64,000 bases of DNA, from positions 9,042,721 to 9,106,720 of the forward strand of contig CM119268.1 of the NCBI GenBank assembly GCA_051294375.1. The letters are read 5' to 3'. The notes beneath the pieces were generated by a model. It was not told the DNA's origin. It worked only from the letters and a program-made list of their open reading frames with translations, and made no database searches. Shown piece after piece: positions 44,786 to 56,399 of the stretch. Source of the stretch: Paraspadella gotoi (Eukaryota; Chaetognatha). A program made the position numbers and the translations under genes. The first letter of the stretch is position 1; each line of letters opens with the position of its first letter.

Positions 44786-44945
44786 AACGACGACGACGAC
44801 GACGACGACGACATAAGCCTAACGAGAAATGGCAGGAATTATCAGTGGAATTCTTTTTTCCATTAAATGACATGTCGAAACGAATTATTATGATGATATT
44901 TATTTATATATATATATATATATTTATATATATTTATAATTATTA
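44786..44945. repeat. (GAC)8 and (TA)n
   Basis: Pure GAC repeats at 44,788-44,812 and (TA)n with TTTA interruptions at 44,904-44,945. Confidence 0.9.
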
Positions 44946-45245
44946 TGATGATGACGATATATTGATTATGACGATGATGATATTGATCGAAACGATCATA
45001 TATATTCAATAATTCAATATATCAATCCAAATATATTTGTCATTTTCAAACCAGCCTCGCCTCACACCTTATTCTTCACAGTCCTCGCCGAGTTAGTGAG
45101 AATCCGACTCACGACTCCTCGTCCTTGTTTGTCACGAACCCGTCACGTGACCGGGGCTGGCCTCCCATCGCGTCACTGCGGAATCTTTTTATGATTCTCA
45201 TAATCTCATCTTCGGTGGAAAGAAGAAAAAAAAAAAGGGGAGGAA

Positions 45246-45270
45246 NNNNNNNNNNNNNNNNNNNNNNNNN
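45246..45270. other. Assembly gap (25 N)
   Basis: A run of N inside a purine-rich tract. Confidence 1.
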
Positions 45271-45614
45271 AGAAAGAGAAGAAACCAAAAAATAAGAAAG
45301 AGAATCCGGAAACAACAAAAAAAAGAGAGATGAAAAGAAAAACAGAAGAAAAGAGGACGAGAGAAGGAGGAAAAAGAGAGCGAAAGAGAGAGAGAGATGA
45401 GAGAGAGAGAGAGGAGAGAGAGCAGGAGAGAAGAGAGAGAGAAGAGAAGGAGAGAGAGAAGAGGAAAGAGAAGAGAAAGAGGAGAGAGGAAACAGAAAAA
45501 AAAACAAATAAGAGCGAGAAGAAGAGGAGACTAGGAGATCCAGAGAAGAAAAGAGAGAAAGGAAAAAAAGAAGAGAGAAGAGAAGATGAGAGAGAGAGAG
45601 AAGAGAGAGAGAGA

Positions 45615-45662
<48 letters not shown>

Positions 45663-45729
45663 TGAGAGAGAGAGAGAAGAGAAGAGGAGAGAGAGAGATG
45701 GAGAGAGAGAGAGAGAGAGAGAGAAGATG

Positions 45730-45769
<40 letters not shown>

Positions 45770-45770
45770 G
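45271..45770. repeat. 500-bp polypurine tract
   Basis: Nearly all A/G on plus with long (GA)n runs. A mirror-like purine strand of this length can form intramolecular triplex DNA, which is inference. Confidence 0.9.
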
Positions 45771-47034
45771 AATTGTGGCCCGTACGAGAAATTTTGTCTT
45801 TCTTTCCGACTTTTTACCTCCACTACTTTTTTTTTTTTTTTTCCTCCATTTTTTTTCTTTTTCTTTTTTCTTTGAAGTAAAATAACAATACTTTTTTATT
45901 TGCTTAATTTTTAATCTTCGGTACTCTCTCTTTCTCTCTTTGCAATGCAACCGATCCTATGCCCTCATTTCTGCTCTCAGTCTCTTCCTCCTCTCTCTCT
46001 TCTCTCTCTCTCTCTTCTTTGCAATTGCGACGATCCTTATGCTCATTTTTCTGCTCTCTCTCTCTCTCTTCTCCTCTCTCTCTCTCATTTGCATTGCGAC
46101 GATTCCTTTTATGTCTCTTAATGATTTTTTTAAACTTGTATTAATTTTTCCTGCTTGCATATTTTTTCAAACTGCATATAATTTTTTAAATTAGAATCAT
46201 AATATAATAAAGATTCAAGTTAAACGTGACTTATTTTTTTTCCATTTAAAACTTATTTTCCACTGCACAAATCGTCAATTAACTTTATATCTTGCCTTCT
46301 TTCAATCATTTCACCTTTTCCACCCGCTCACTAAAATTTCCCTCAATCTATTAATGTGGTTAAAATAAATTGTAAATACAGATTCAAGTAAATGTTGAAT
46401 CATATTTTTTTTTCATTTAAACTCATTTCTCCTTCGTACGTTCCACGAACTTATATCAAGCATCGTTACATTATTCTATTCTACCCACACAAAAATATTT
46501 GAACTCAACTAATCATTTTTCAATTGATTTAATTAATACTTATTGGTTAAAATAAGTAAAAATATTTTAGTTAAATGCGACTTATGTTTTTTCCAATATC
46601 TTAAACTCATTCTACCACACATCTCATCGTAAACTTTATTCAGCTTTATCTACACACTTCCTACCACACATTTTACACACAATTTCATTCCAATCCAACC
46701 AGCCAATCACGAGTTATTGAGCTTTTTGCTAAGCTTAGGAAAGGATGGATCGGACTTGATTGACTGATTAATTAATTATTTGAATTAATTAATTGACCTA
46801 ATTGATAATAACTGATTATATTTATTTGATTAATTAATACATCCTGTAATACATTTTATATAAAAAGGAACAAAGAATCCATAAATCAATTAGTGAACAG
46901 GTTATTTGTTTTTTTCCATTTAACTCATTTCCACTCAAAATATTTCCATCGAACTTGGTTTTCTGGTTCAATCACACACTTTTCTACTCACATAACAAAA
47001 TTCCAGTCAATTGATTAATTAAGTGGGTAATTAA

Positions 47035-47355
47035 GCTACACCTTGGTCACTTGCATAATTTAATCACTGCATAATTGGTCAATCTGACATAATTGGTAAC
47101 TGACTATTTTTTTCATAATTTGGTCTATCTGACATAATTTTGTCACTTCACGTATATAATTGGTCACTGACATTTATTTGATGCAATTAAGATAATTTGG
47201 TCAACCAGTCATAATTTGGTCAACTTGCTATTATTTAATCACTGGCCTATATTTGGTTCATACTGGCCATAATTTTTGTCTCACAGCAAATTTTGGTCAA
47301 CTTGCAGAACTTCTGATCATAACTTCGATAACTTTTGTCAATACTGGCATAATTG
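47035..47355 (-). repeat. ~20-bp minisatellite in the left arm
   Basis: Degenerate units of CATAATTTGGTCAACTGA type, about 14, complementary to those at 48,995-49,300. Confidence 0.7.
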
Positions 47356-48254
47356 GTACAATTTCAAATCAATCAACAATAACTCAATCAATCTCAATCA
47401 ATAATCAAATCAATCATCAAACAATCACGAAATAGATACGAGAGAGAGAACTTTAAAAAAATTCAAATAACCAAGTGTTTGGTTTCTAATTGAAACCCTT
47501 TTCCACTCCTACATATCCATCAAAAAAATTTTTCTATCGCTTTTATCACATACTTTCTACCCACACACAAAATCAATTTCGATTATCTATCCAAAATTTT
47601 ACACTCAAACATAATAATTATCAGTAAATTTAAGTAAAATACTTCAAGTAAATATGACTTTGTTCTTTTTTCATTTTACACATTTCCAACTCGCAACGAT
47701 TCCATCGAAACTTTTATCATCCAGCTCAATCACCCCCACTTTCCTACCATCATACAAAAATTTCCAAGTCAATAGCCCATCCACCATCGAAGCATTGGCG
47801 TTCAAAAGTGAAATATAATTTTTTGGTTTTTTCCACTTGGTAAAACCATCTTCACTGCAACGTTCCTCGAAAACTATACATATTACCATTCTCAACACAC
47901 AGATTACTACCATCACCACATCAAAATTTCATCCAATTCATCCCAACTCCAATCATGCCTCATTAGGAGTATTTTGGACCGGCTGAAGGAGTTGGATCCG
48001 GGTACTGAGTAATACGGAAACGGACCGGACCGACATCGTCCTTTTGCGTTTTTTTTGTCGACAATAATTAAAAAATCGATAAAAAATCAAATAGAATAAA
48101 AAACAACGACAAATAAGCAAGTGATGTGGCCCAATGAACAATCTATCCAGGGGGCGGAACCGACGGACCGACAAAGTGAATTATAGAGTCGGGATCTGCT
48201 GATAAGCCAATCCGACTAAAAACCGCATTCTTTTAATGGTATATGGAAGCGTCA

Positions 48255-48620
48255 GTAATTTTTATCGTCGATCTGCTTATCAGCAGCACCCGACTCTATA
48301 TACTTCACTTTTTCGGTCGTCGGTCCGCCCCTCAATATTTTGTCGGGCACACACACTTATATCATGTCAGAACATCGATTATGATAATTATGCAAAAAAA
48401 TGATGTCCGTCCGTCTGCTGTCCGTCCGTCGTCGTCCTCGGCCGTCCGTCGTCCGTCCCACCTTAGCAAAAAACTCCAATTACCGTGATTGGAGGATGGA
48501 TTGGTATGAATTTTGTGTGTGGGTAGGAACTGTCTGATTGAGATGGATATGAAGTTTCGAGGGAATCGTGCGAGTGGAAACTTGGTTAAAATGGAAAAAA
48601 CAAAAAAATATATTTCACTA
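48255..48620 (+). repeat. Fullest copy of the GTCC-centred repeat
   Basis: Order: GATCTGCTTATCAGCAG, CCCGACTCTATA, CACTTTTTCGGTCG, ATGTCAGAACATCG, (GTCC)n at 48,404-48,460, CCACCTTAGCAAAAAACTCC, GATTGGAGGATGGATTGG, TGTGTGGGTAGGAA, TTTCGAGGGAATCGTGCG, GTGGAAAC and ATGGAAAAAACAAA. This order defines the family used to annotate the others. Confidence 0.75.
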
Positions 48621-48639
48621 TTTGGAACGCCATTGCTCA

Positions 48640-50060
48640 TGATGTGATAGTGCAATTGACTTGAAATTTGTATGATGGTAGGCAAAGTGGTGATTGAGCC
48701 AGATATAAAGTTTCGATGGATCGTGCGGAGTGGAAATGAGTAAAAAATGGAAAAAACAAAATCATATTTACTTGAAGCTATTTATTACTTAAATTTACTC
48801 ATAATATTTTGTTTATTAAAAATTGGATAGTAAATCGAAATTAATTTTGTGTGTGGTAGGAAAGTATGTGATAAAGCGGATAAAAATTTTTTGATGGAAT
48901 CGTAGGGTGGAAAAGATTCAAACTAGAAAACCAAAAGACACATTTATTTGAATTTTTAAATTTCTCTCTCTCTCGCTTGATTGATTGATGATGATGATTG
49001 ATTGATTGACCAAATTTATGCTAATTGACCAATTATGCCAGTTGACCAAATCTGAGTTAATCAACGTTTTGTAAGTTGACCATATTATGCCTGTGACCAA
49101 ATTAGCTAGTTGATAAATTATGCCAGTTAATCAATTATGCCGCGTTGACCAAATTATCGTTAATTGATCAAATTATGTCAGTTGACAAATTATGTCAGTT
49201 GACCAAATTATGTCATAGACCAAATTATGTCAGTTAACCAATTTATGTCAGTTGACCAATTATGCAGTTGATTAAATTATGCAAGTTGACCAAGATAGCT
49301 TATTACCACTTAATTATCGATTGACCTGGAATTTTGTATGTGAGTAGAAAAGTGTGTGATTGTAACAGGAAACCAAGTTTCGATGGAATCTTGAGTGGAA
49401 ATGATTTAAAATGGAAAAACAAAAAACACTGTTTCCTAATTGATTTATGCTCTTTTTCCTTTTATAATTAAACTTATGCAGGATGTATTAATAAGTCAAA
49501 TAATTAACAGTTAATTAATCAATTGCATTAATTAATAAATAATTAATACAGTCAATCAACCGTCCATCCGTCCACCTTACAAAAAAGCCCCAATAACCGT
49601 GATTGGCTTGTTGATTGAAATTAATTTTGTGTGTGGGTAGGAAAGGTGTGATAAAGCTGGATATAAGTTTCGACGGAATCGTGTGAGTGAAATGGTAAGT
49701 GGAAAAAACAAAGGTCGCATTACTAAAATCTTTTTACTCTATTTTAACCAATAAGTACTCTAATTAACTCATAATGGATGGATAGATTGAGTTCAAATTT
49801 TTTGTTGGGTAGAAAAATGTGTATTCGCTGCTTGATATAAAGTTTCGGTGGAAACGTTAAGAGTGGAAAATGAGTTAAATGAAAAAAACTATGAGTCACA
49901 TTTACTTGAATTTTTTACTTATTTTAACCATACATAGATTGAGACTGAATTTTTGTGAGCGGTAGGAAAGTGTGTGAAAAAAGCTAGATATAAAGTTTTG
50001 ACGGAATTGTGCAGTGGAATGAGTTTAAATGAAAAAAAAAGTCACACTTTACTGAAGCAG
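48640..50060 (+). repeat. Array of ~150-180-bp units sharing a GGTAGGAAAGTGTGTGATTG core
   Basis: Cores lie near 48,675, 48,853, 49,340, 49,637, 49,805 and 49,957, plus one at 48,510 in the preceding repeat. Each is followed by ATAAAGTTTCGATGGAATCG and GTGGAAATGAG. Spacing is 150-180 bp except where the minisatellite or TTAA-rich sequence intervenes. In the left arm one unit keeps a frame open for over 80 codons, which I regard as chance. Confidence 0.65.
48995..49300 (+). repeat. ~20-bp minisatellite in the right arm
   Basis: About 14 degenerate units of AATTATGCCAGTTGACCA type. A third array with the same unit is at 54,618-54,800. Confidence 0.75.
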
Positions 50061-50559
50061 AAAATGACTACAAGTTAAAAAAATCCTAAAAGCATAAGGA
50101 TCGTCGCAATTGCAAAGAGAGAGAGAGAAGAGATAGAGAAGAGAGAGAGAGAGAGAGCAGTAAAATGAGCATAAGGACGTCGCAATTTCAAAGAGGAGAG
50201 AGAGAGAGAGAGATAGAGAGAGAGAAAGATAGAAAGAGAGAGAGTCCGAGATAAAAATTAGCGAATAAAAAAGTTGTTATTTTACTCACTGAATAAAAAT
50301 ACTTAAAATACTTACAAAATACATAAATTGATAAATTATATTCGATAACATTGTTTATCACGCAATATATCTACTAGGCCCTAGATATCTTGTAAGGCGG
50401 CCAAAATTGAACACTTTTTATAACTTCTAGTTCTCTTTAATTTTTTTTCCCTTTTACTCACTAATCCGATTTTCAATATAACTTTCTGAATTAGTCATTG
50501 GGTTGTTGCACTGAAGCTTTAAATATTTATTAATATAATCAATATACAAAGTATTGACG

Positions 50560-50727
50560 AATTGTGCCAGGGAAATGAGTTTAGATGGAAAAAACATAAA
50601 GTCACATTTACTTGAATCTTAAATATTAAGATTACTAATAAATCTTTTAATTAATTAATTAATGTGAAAAAATGATGCAAGTTTAAAAAAAATTTGAAAA
50701 GCATAAAGATTTTCGCAAATGCAGAAA

Positions 50728-50775
<48 letters not shown>

Positions 50776-50780
50776 TCGAG
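50560..50780 (+). repeat. Further repeat unit ending in (GA)n
   Basis: AATGAGTTTAGATGGAAAAAAC, TTACTTGAATC, TTAATTAATTAATGTG, ATGATGCAAGTTT, GCATAAAGATTTTCGCAAATG and then (GA)n to about 50,775. Same order as the palindrome ends, so the GA run behaves as the tail of the unit. Confidence 0.6.
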
Positions 50781-51029
50781 TGAGTGAGACGGAGAGAGAA
50801 GGAGACATAAGAATAACATAGAGGATATTTGTTTGTTTTGATAAAATGTAAACCAAACATATTTAATAACTGTCCTAACCAATTTTAAGGACATCGATGA
50901 TGATAAGTTGAATATAATTTAAAATTAATTATTACATATTAAATTAATAATTAATTAATCATTATTAATTAATTAATTAATTATCGTAGGCAGATCCGCA
51001 TTGTGGGTTGCTCAAACTTGTTTCTTTAC

Positions 51030-51878
51030 TCAATCGACAGGTCTTTGCGGAAAAATTTTTGCGAAAAAATCGGTCTATTTTTTAAAATCTGCTAGGCAAC
51101 AAATTTTGATAAATCATACGCTACCCCAAGATTTTAAGATTTTTACATCCATATGATATAAATCCAAAAATGGATGAGAATTAAAAAAAGATAAGAGAAG
51201 AGAGGCATAGGGTGAAAAAAAAATTTGCAGGGAGAGAGAGATAGATTGGAAAGAAATCTAAATATAGAGGGAGAAGGGGGGAGAACGAAAACAATTAAGA
51301 GAAAAGAAAAGATAAGCAAATAGGAGAAAGAGAATTAGAGAGGAGAGAAAGCAGAGTAGGAAGGAAGGGAAATAAAGGTAAACGGGAAGAAAAGAAGGGA
51401 TGACACAGAGAAATGTATTGAGACAGAAAGTCGGAGAAAGGGAGAGAAGACAGAGAAAGAGAAAAAAGAGAGGGCAAAAGAGAGGGATCAAGAGAACATC
51501 AAGAAAATAGTAAAAAAAATTGGAAAAATAGTTCTAAATATAGCGTGCCATTGCCTAAACTGTAGTATATCTAAAAAACGATCTGACGAGTAATTTAATC
51601 TTTAGAAAGTTTCCTTACCATGAAAATTCGTTTTAGTTTCAATAATTAGGGCAGATACCATAATTAGAATGATTAAGGTAAAGAAATTATATAAATACCG
51701 TATTATTGAAAGCATAAGAAATTCACCAGTAAGTTCTATGTTATAAAGGAGAAATATCTATAGCCAACCTTTTTTTTAAATAAAGCGTATTTTATATTAA
51801 TCAGTGGAAAGAAAAGAAATAATAGTTATATAAGTTCAATTTTATTGTTGAAATACTCGAATAGAAATAACTGCCATA
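51030..51878. other. AT/GA-rich stretch, no gene
   Basis: A purine-rich tract covers 51,180-51,500. The remainder is A/T-rich with short frames only. Confidence 0.55.
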
Positions 51879-52150
51879 TGTAGTCGGGCTATTGCCTAGG
51901 TACACCCCCGCATATAAACGATTCTATTCTAATACTTAAATCATAATGCAGTGGTTCATTGAGTAAAGGCCGTCAGCTTGTAATCACTAGGCACCGGGTT
52001 CAATCCTAACCCTGTACCTACCCTGAGGGAAAGATGAGGACGGCCATAAACGCCCTTGGCGTAGAAAACCCTGCAAGCTGGTTCAAAGCCTATGACCGTT
52101 GCATGGCTGTTAGAAGGGGGTTTAGAAAGTTGCGTATATGACACTTCAGT
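51879..52150 (+). mobile_element. tRNA-derived SINE, copy A
   Basis: Starts TGTAGTCGGGC. A-box-like TGGTTCATTGAG lies at 51,952-51,963 and B box GGTTCAATCCT at 51,997-52,007, start-to-start 45 nt as in a tRNA. A non-tRNA body follows (CGTTGCATGGCTG, TTAGAAGGGGGTTTAGAAAG) and ends near GTTGCGTATATGACACTTCAG. About 270 bp. Homologous along its length to 56,131-56,390 on the other strand, outside any duplication. Confidence 0.65.
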
Positions 52151-52199
52151 AGGGTTCGAGCGAATGGAACAATGTGTGTTTGTATATGTATAAAAAAAT

Positions 52200-54550
52200 A
52201 TTTTATATTTTTTTATTACAATATCATAAATTGAATTTTCTTTATAATAATATCCTTATAAAATCATTAAATTTCAAAATCCTATTTTTTAAATTTAAGA
52301 ACAGATTCGGGTTGCCGAAAAAATAATGATTAAAAAGTTTTATCATATAATAGTTTCCTATTACAAATAGTGAAATGTAAAGAATTTTGACTTTTTTTCC
52401 ATTTTGATGCTGAAAACATAAAACATAAAGAATAAGGCATAAGAGAAAGTTACGTACAAAAAATTCTAAAGTCAATTATGAACAACATATCATCAGTAAA
52501 CATTATTTGTAAAAAAATTAATTTATGTTTTTTTATTTTCGCAGTAGGTCTATATTATATATAGTACATCCTTATAAAATTGAAAAATTTTAAAATAGGC
52601 TTTCTTATTTGATTTGCAGATTGAATTCTCCCGTCCAAAAAGTTGATAAAAGAAAATATAAATCATTTTTAAAAATTCTTTCATTAATGAGTTAAAAATT
52701 TAAAAAACTATATTTAATATAATAAAAAATTATATTCAGCTTAAAATATAGTTTTTCTAATTTTGACCCACTTAATGAACGAATTCTTTCAAAAAGAGTT
52801 ATAATTTCTTTTTTATCAACTTTTTATGACAAATCTGAAATTCAGCAAAAAATCTTTAAAAAACTGTTTTGAAATTTTTAACATGTGGTTTAGTACTAGT
52901 ATAGAATAGGGCCTACGTCGTAATTGTAAAACTTATTATTATTATTTTAATATATAATGTCATTAGTATAATGTTGTTCGTTCCTCACTTTTAGAATTTT
53001 AATTAAAGTTAAATTTAGAAATTTTACTACGCCTTATAAAAGATCAGAATATTTAATAAAGTTTTACAAACAATTATTGGAAACTATTATATTTATAAGG
53101 GATATTACTATATAATATATTATAATGAATGAAACTGTTCCCCAAACAATATAAGCAAATATTTTTTTTAAACTTAATCATACTACCTCGAGTTTAAGTA
53201 TACTTGTTTGTTTACTCAAATAAATTTATGTTCCGCAGTCCTCACTCGTACTCTTCAGCTACTTACGCGCCATATCCACATATATTATATAGCTCATAAG
53301 AAATTTTTGTTTATTTTTCTTTCAGATCGGCAATCGATCCTTCTCGGAAGGCCATTCGAGTTCATTCAATGTCGAAAGGGAAACTTACAAACAAATTGAA
53401 AAAGTTTTAGAAAATTTATCATTCTCTGATGGTTAATAAAGTTCTTTCCAGTTTTGTCTCGACCGACGGTTTTGGAAATTCAGGCGTTGCAGCCTCGTAA
53501 GAATTAGAAGAATCAGGCACTGCGTCTTGAATGCAAGACTGACGTTGGCGATCTGGACAGAATATTTATAATTTTGTAAAAGGAAAAGTCCGGGTAATTC
53601 ATAGGAAATAAAAATAATGTATAGTTAAAAGAGAGATAATTCCTTATTTGTATTGTAGGCGAAAATTCAACATTTTTTCTAATAGAGATTTCCGTTCGAA
53701 TCTGACTGCCCCAACTTTACAAACGACCTGCAAAGAAATTCCGGGTAGAAACAGTGTAAAAACACACGATTCCGACAGCTTTGCATCTCAAGAGCTCGTT
53801 CCTTTCTTTTTGTGCATTTGATAAAGATTTACTATCAAACAAGCCAGAGTAAATGGACTACTTGTGTCCGGAGGATTTTCATACCTCATTTTTTTACTAT
53901 ATAAATGAAAGGGAAATTTCACTTTTTTAAAATTATAACGGATACGGTATGTAGCATTATAAATGACACTTCAAATTTTGAGATTCCAAAACCTTGGTGT
54001 CCTAAAGCTCGTTCTATTTTTCTTTTTCATTATGACAATTTTTTTTATATTAAACTCAACATGAAAAAGTGATTAGTCAGTTTTATCGGAAATTTTTATT
54101 TAAAAAGAAATAAAAGAAAGTTGAGAGAAAAAACTTAGCTTTTCCTATATCTTTTGAAGGAACAAGGATAAAGGGATGGCAATAGTACCAAAATGAAGCC
54201 ATAATCATAGGGACATACATAATACAATTTAGAATTACTTTTGCTGAAACCACCTTCAGGCGTGAGTGTCAAACTCAGTCAAAATTATAATGAATTTTAA
54301 AACTATTGACTATTTAACCTATTTAAAAACTTAAATAATAAATTAAAAATGGATGAATGACAGGTCTATAATTCTGAAGCTTTTACACGGATTTCAAGAG
54401 GGAGTTAAATGATAATGATCAAATACTGTGGCTAAATTATCTGATTATCAGATTATCAGATTTTGCACCCTGGTAAAAAGAGCTGACGTTTTTTTTTTAT
54501 TTTTCCAACTGCCCAGTAGTCCAGCGCTTGCCTACTTTCGTTTTAGTTAT
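52200..54550. other. AT-rich stretch, no gene
   Basis: A/T homopolymers and short frames. The second copy of the 4.3-kb repeat lies inside at 53,100-53,225. Confidence 0.55.
53100..53225 (+). repeat. Dispersed repeat, copy 2 (partner at 4.3 kb)
   Basis: Shares CTGTTCCCC, ACAATAT, ATATTTTTTT, AATCATACTA and CTTGTTTGTTTACTCAAA with 4,300-4,460, in order. Confidence 0.5.
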
Positions 54551-54559
54551 GTGCTCATC

Positions 54560-54800
54560 AATGACATGATCCCGACTCTATTAATCCACTTTGTCAGTCC
54601 GTCGGTCCGCGCCCTCCATTATATCAGTTGACCAAATTATGCCAGTTGATCAAATAAGTGCAAGTTGAATCAAATTAGTGCAAGTTGACTAAATTAATGC
54701 AAGTTGACTAAATAAGCAATTTAACTAAATATGCAAGTTGACTAAATTATGCAAGTTGACAAAATTATGCAAATTACAAATTATGCAAAATTAGCAAATT
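54560..54800 (+). repeat. GTCC-repeat head joined to ~20-bp minisatellite
   Basis: CCCGACTCTATTAATCCACTTTGTCAGTCC is a head fragment of the GTCC family. It is followed at 54,618-54,800 by about nine AATTATGCAAGTTGACTA-type units. Confidence 0.7.
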
Positions 54801-55079
54801 ATTCATGTTGGCATGCGAGCTACTGTAGGGAAGTCTGCGTAAGCGTCCGTGTCAAGTTGGTATAAAAACATTGATTTTCTTTGATATCTTTTGAACCCAA
54901 AATGATAGAACGATGAGACTGGTATCATATTAAAGCATATTATGGGCCATCTTTTCCATATAATTTTTAAAAATGTTTCTAAGGATTTTTTAAAATCTTG
55001 ATCGGAATCTTAGTCAAAAGTATTAACAACTGTTTGAAATTAATAAACACACTTGGCCACATTTAAAAAAAATAAATAA

Positions 55080-55240
55080 ATATAGATTCCATCGAAACTT
55101 CATATCCAGCTCAATCACAACACTTCCCTACCAGCACACAAAAATTTCATTCCAATCCATCCGATCCAATCATGAGTAATTGGTGTTTTTTGCTAAAGTG
55201 GGACGGACGGACGGACGGACGGACGGACATCGTTTTTTTT
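55080..55240 (-). repeat. GTCC-centred repeat, minus orientation
   Basis: GATTCCATCGAAACTTCATA, CCAATCCATCCGATCCAATC and (GGAC)7 in order, the reverse of the copy at 48.3 kb. Confidence 0.75.
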
Positions 55241-55253
55241 TGATATTTATCAG

Positions 55254-55680
55254 AGACAGTTGAGTTTAGTTTGACAACGATTTTTATTTAATTCAAAAAC
55301 AGACATGTTTCGGCTTCAATTTCAAGCTTTCATACAGCTTTAGTGAACTTTGAAAATATTTTTGTGTAAAGGAAGAGAGAAAGAGAGATAAACAGAGAGA
55401 GAGAGAGAGAGGCAAAATTTCCAACACAGAGTTTAGAAAGGACAGTGGTCAATTGGTGAGGAGAGGCTGAGTTGAGAAAAGACAGAGTAAGTTGTGAAAA
55501 GAAGTGAAATGGTGAAAAGAGGGGGGGGTGAGGAGAGAGGAAGAGAGAGAGAGGAGAAAACAGTGCAAAATCTTTACATTGTGTAATGTATAACAATAAG
55601 AAAAAATTAAACTGATGGCAATATTAGTGAAATATAACAATTAATGCTACTTAATAATTAGTGAGAATGAAACAGAAATT
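55254..55680 (-). mobile_element. Element with hammerhead-like end (copy C)
   Basis: On the complement it ends CTGTATGA, a CTT/AAG-type stem, GAAGCCGAAACATGTC, then TAAATAAAAATCGTTGTCAAAC. Upstream on the complement ACCATTTCACTTCTTTTCA, TTACTCTGTC and AACTCTG match 21.2-21.4 kb. The core is less perfect than in copies A and B (CTGTATGA instead of CTGATGA). Confidence 0.5.
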
Positions 55681-55899
55681 GAAATTGAAAAGGACTCTCT
55701 CTCTCTCTCTCTCCTATTTTTTTCTGTTTCCGTTCTCTTTCTCTTTCCGGTTCAACCCTTCACAACAGATTTTTTTAAAAATTTTTATGTTTATTTTTTT
55801 TTCCTTCGTAAATTTTTCTTTTCTAGTTAATACTGTATTTATTAATTTTTTCCTCGTCTTTCTCCACCTCATTCCTTCGGCCGTTTCCTTTCCTTTCCA

Positions 55900-55993
55900 T
55901 TCCCTTTCTTTCCTCTCTCTCTATTCCCCCCTCCCATCTCATCCTCCCCCCATCGTCTCCCTCTCCATCGTTTTGCCGACGTTTTTAGGTAAT
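55900..55993 (+). promoter_or_regulatory. Second juxtaposed 3'/5' splice site candidate
   Basis: A pyrimidine-rich stretch ends in GACGTTTTTAG (AG at 55,987-55,988), directly followed by GTAATT. This is the same geometry as at 6,607 with a weaker donor. Confidence 0.3.
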
Positions 55994-56042
55994 TGGTTTA
56001 TCTCGGAATGCAGTCCGCAAATGGATCGTCGTCTTGGGCGTG

Positions 56043-56045
<3 letters not shown>

Positions 56046-56088
<43 letters not shown>
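56046..56088. repeat. (GA)n microsatellite
   Basis: About 20 uninterrupted GA units, 43 bp from the end of SINE copy B. Confidence 0.95.
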
Positions 56089-56090
<2 letters not shown>

Positions 56091-56130
56091 AGTTAATGAA
56101 GGGAGATGTGGATAAGGCGCTAAGTGGGGC

Positions 56131-56390
56131 TGAAGAGTGCTATCCGCAACTTCTTTAACCCCCTTTAGCAGCCATGGAACGGGTCCTGGGCTTGGAACCA
56201 GACTTGAGGGTTTTTCAAAACCCCTCAAGGCGGCTTACGGCCGTCCTCACGCTTCCCGCAGGGTAGGTACCGGGTTGGGATTGAACCCAGTACCTAGTGG
56301 TCATGAGCTGATTTACTAAATGAGCCACCGGGTCACAACTGAAGGTGTCATGCTTATAGGAGGGGTGAACCAAGGCAGTGCCCGACTACA
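56131..56390 (-). mobile_element. tRNA-derived SINE, copy B
   Basis: On the complement it starts TGTAGTCGGGCACTGCC. The A-box-like TGGCTCATTTAG is at 56,327-56,316. GGTTCAATCCC, an exact match to the B-box consensus, is at 56,287-56,277, with a CTGGG/CCCAA-type T arm. The body ends TTGCGGATAGCACTCTTCA. This copy is better preserved than copy A in the promoter boxes. Confidence 0.7.
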
Positions 56391-56399
56391 GAGTGGAAG

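Larger units (their letters stand above)
45925..50250. repeat. Large imperfect palindrome with ~2-kb arms
   Basis: The left arm (45,925-48,200) is the reverse complement of the right arm (48,255-50,250), with indels and substitutions, around a ~50-bp centre. Matching landmarks from the centre outward are GCTTATCAGCAG...CCCGACTCTATA, GGTAGGAAAGTG units, GGATAG...AATCGAAATT, (TTGATTGA)n, the TTGACCAAATTATG minisatellite, CAGGATGTATTA, TTACTTGAA, and GATCGTCGCAATTGCAAAG followed by (GA)n. The orderly landmarks make this a true foldback structure, not chance similarity. Confidence 0.75.

Noticed and set aside
47671-47919. 82-codon minus-strand frame in the left palindrome arm
   Set aside because: It is one unit of the ~160-bp repeat family; other copies have stops in the same frame, so conservation of a protein is not supported.
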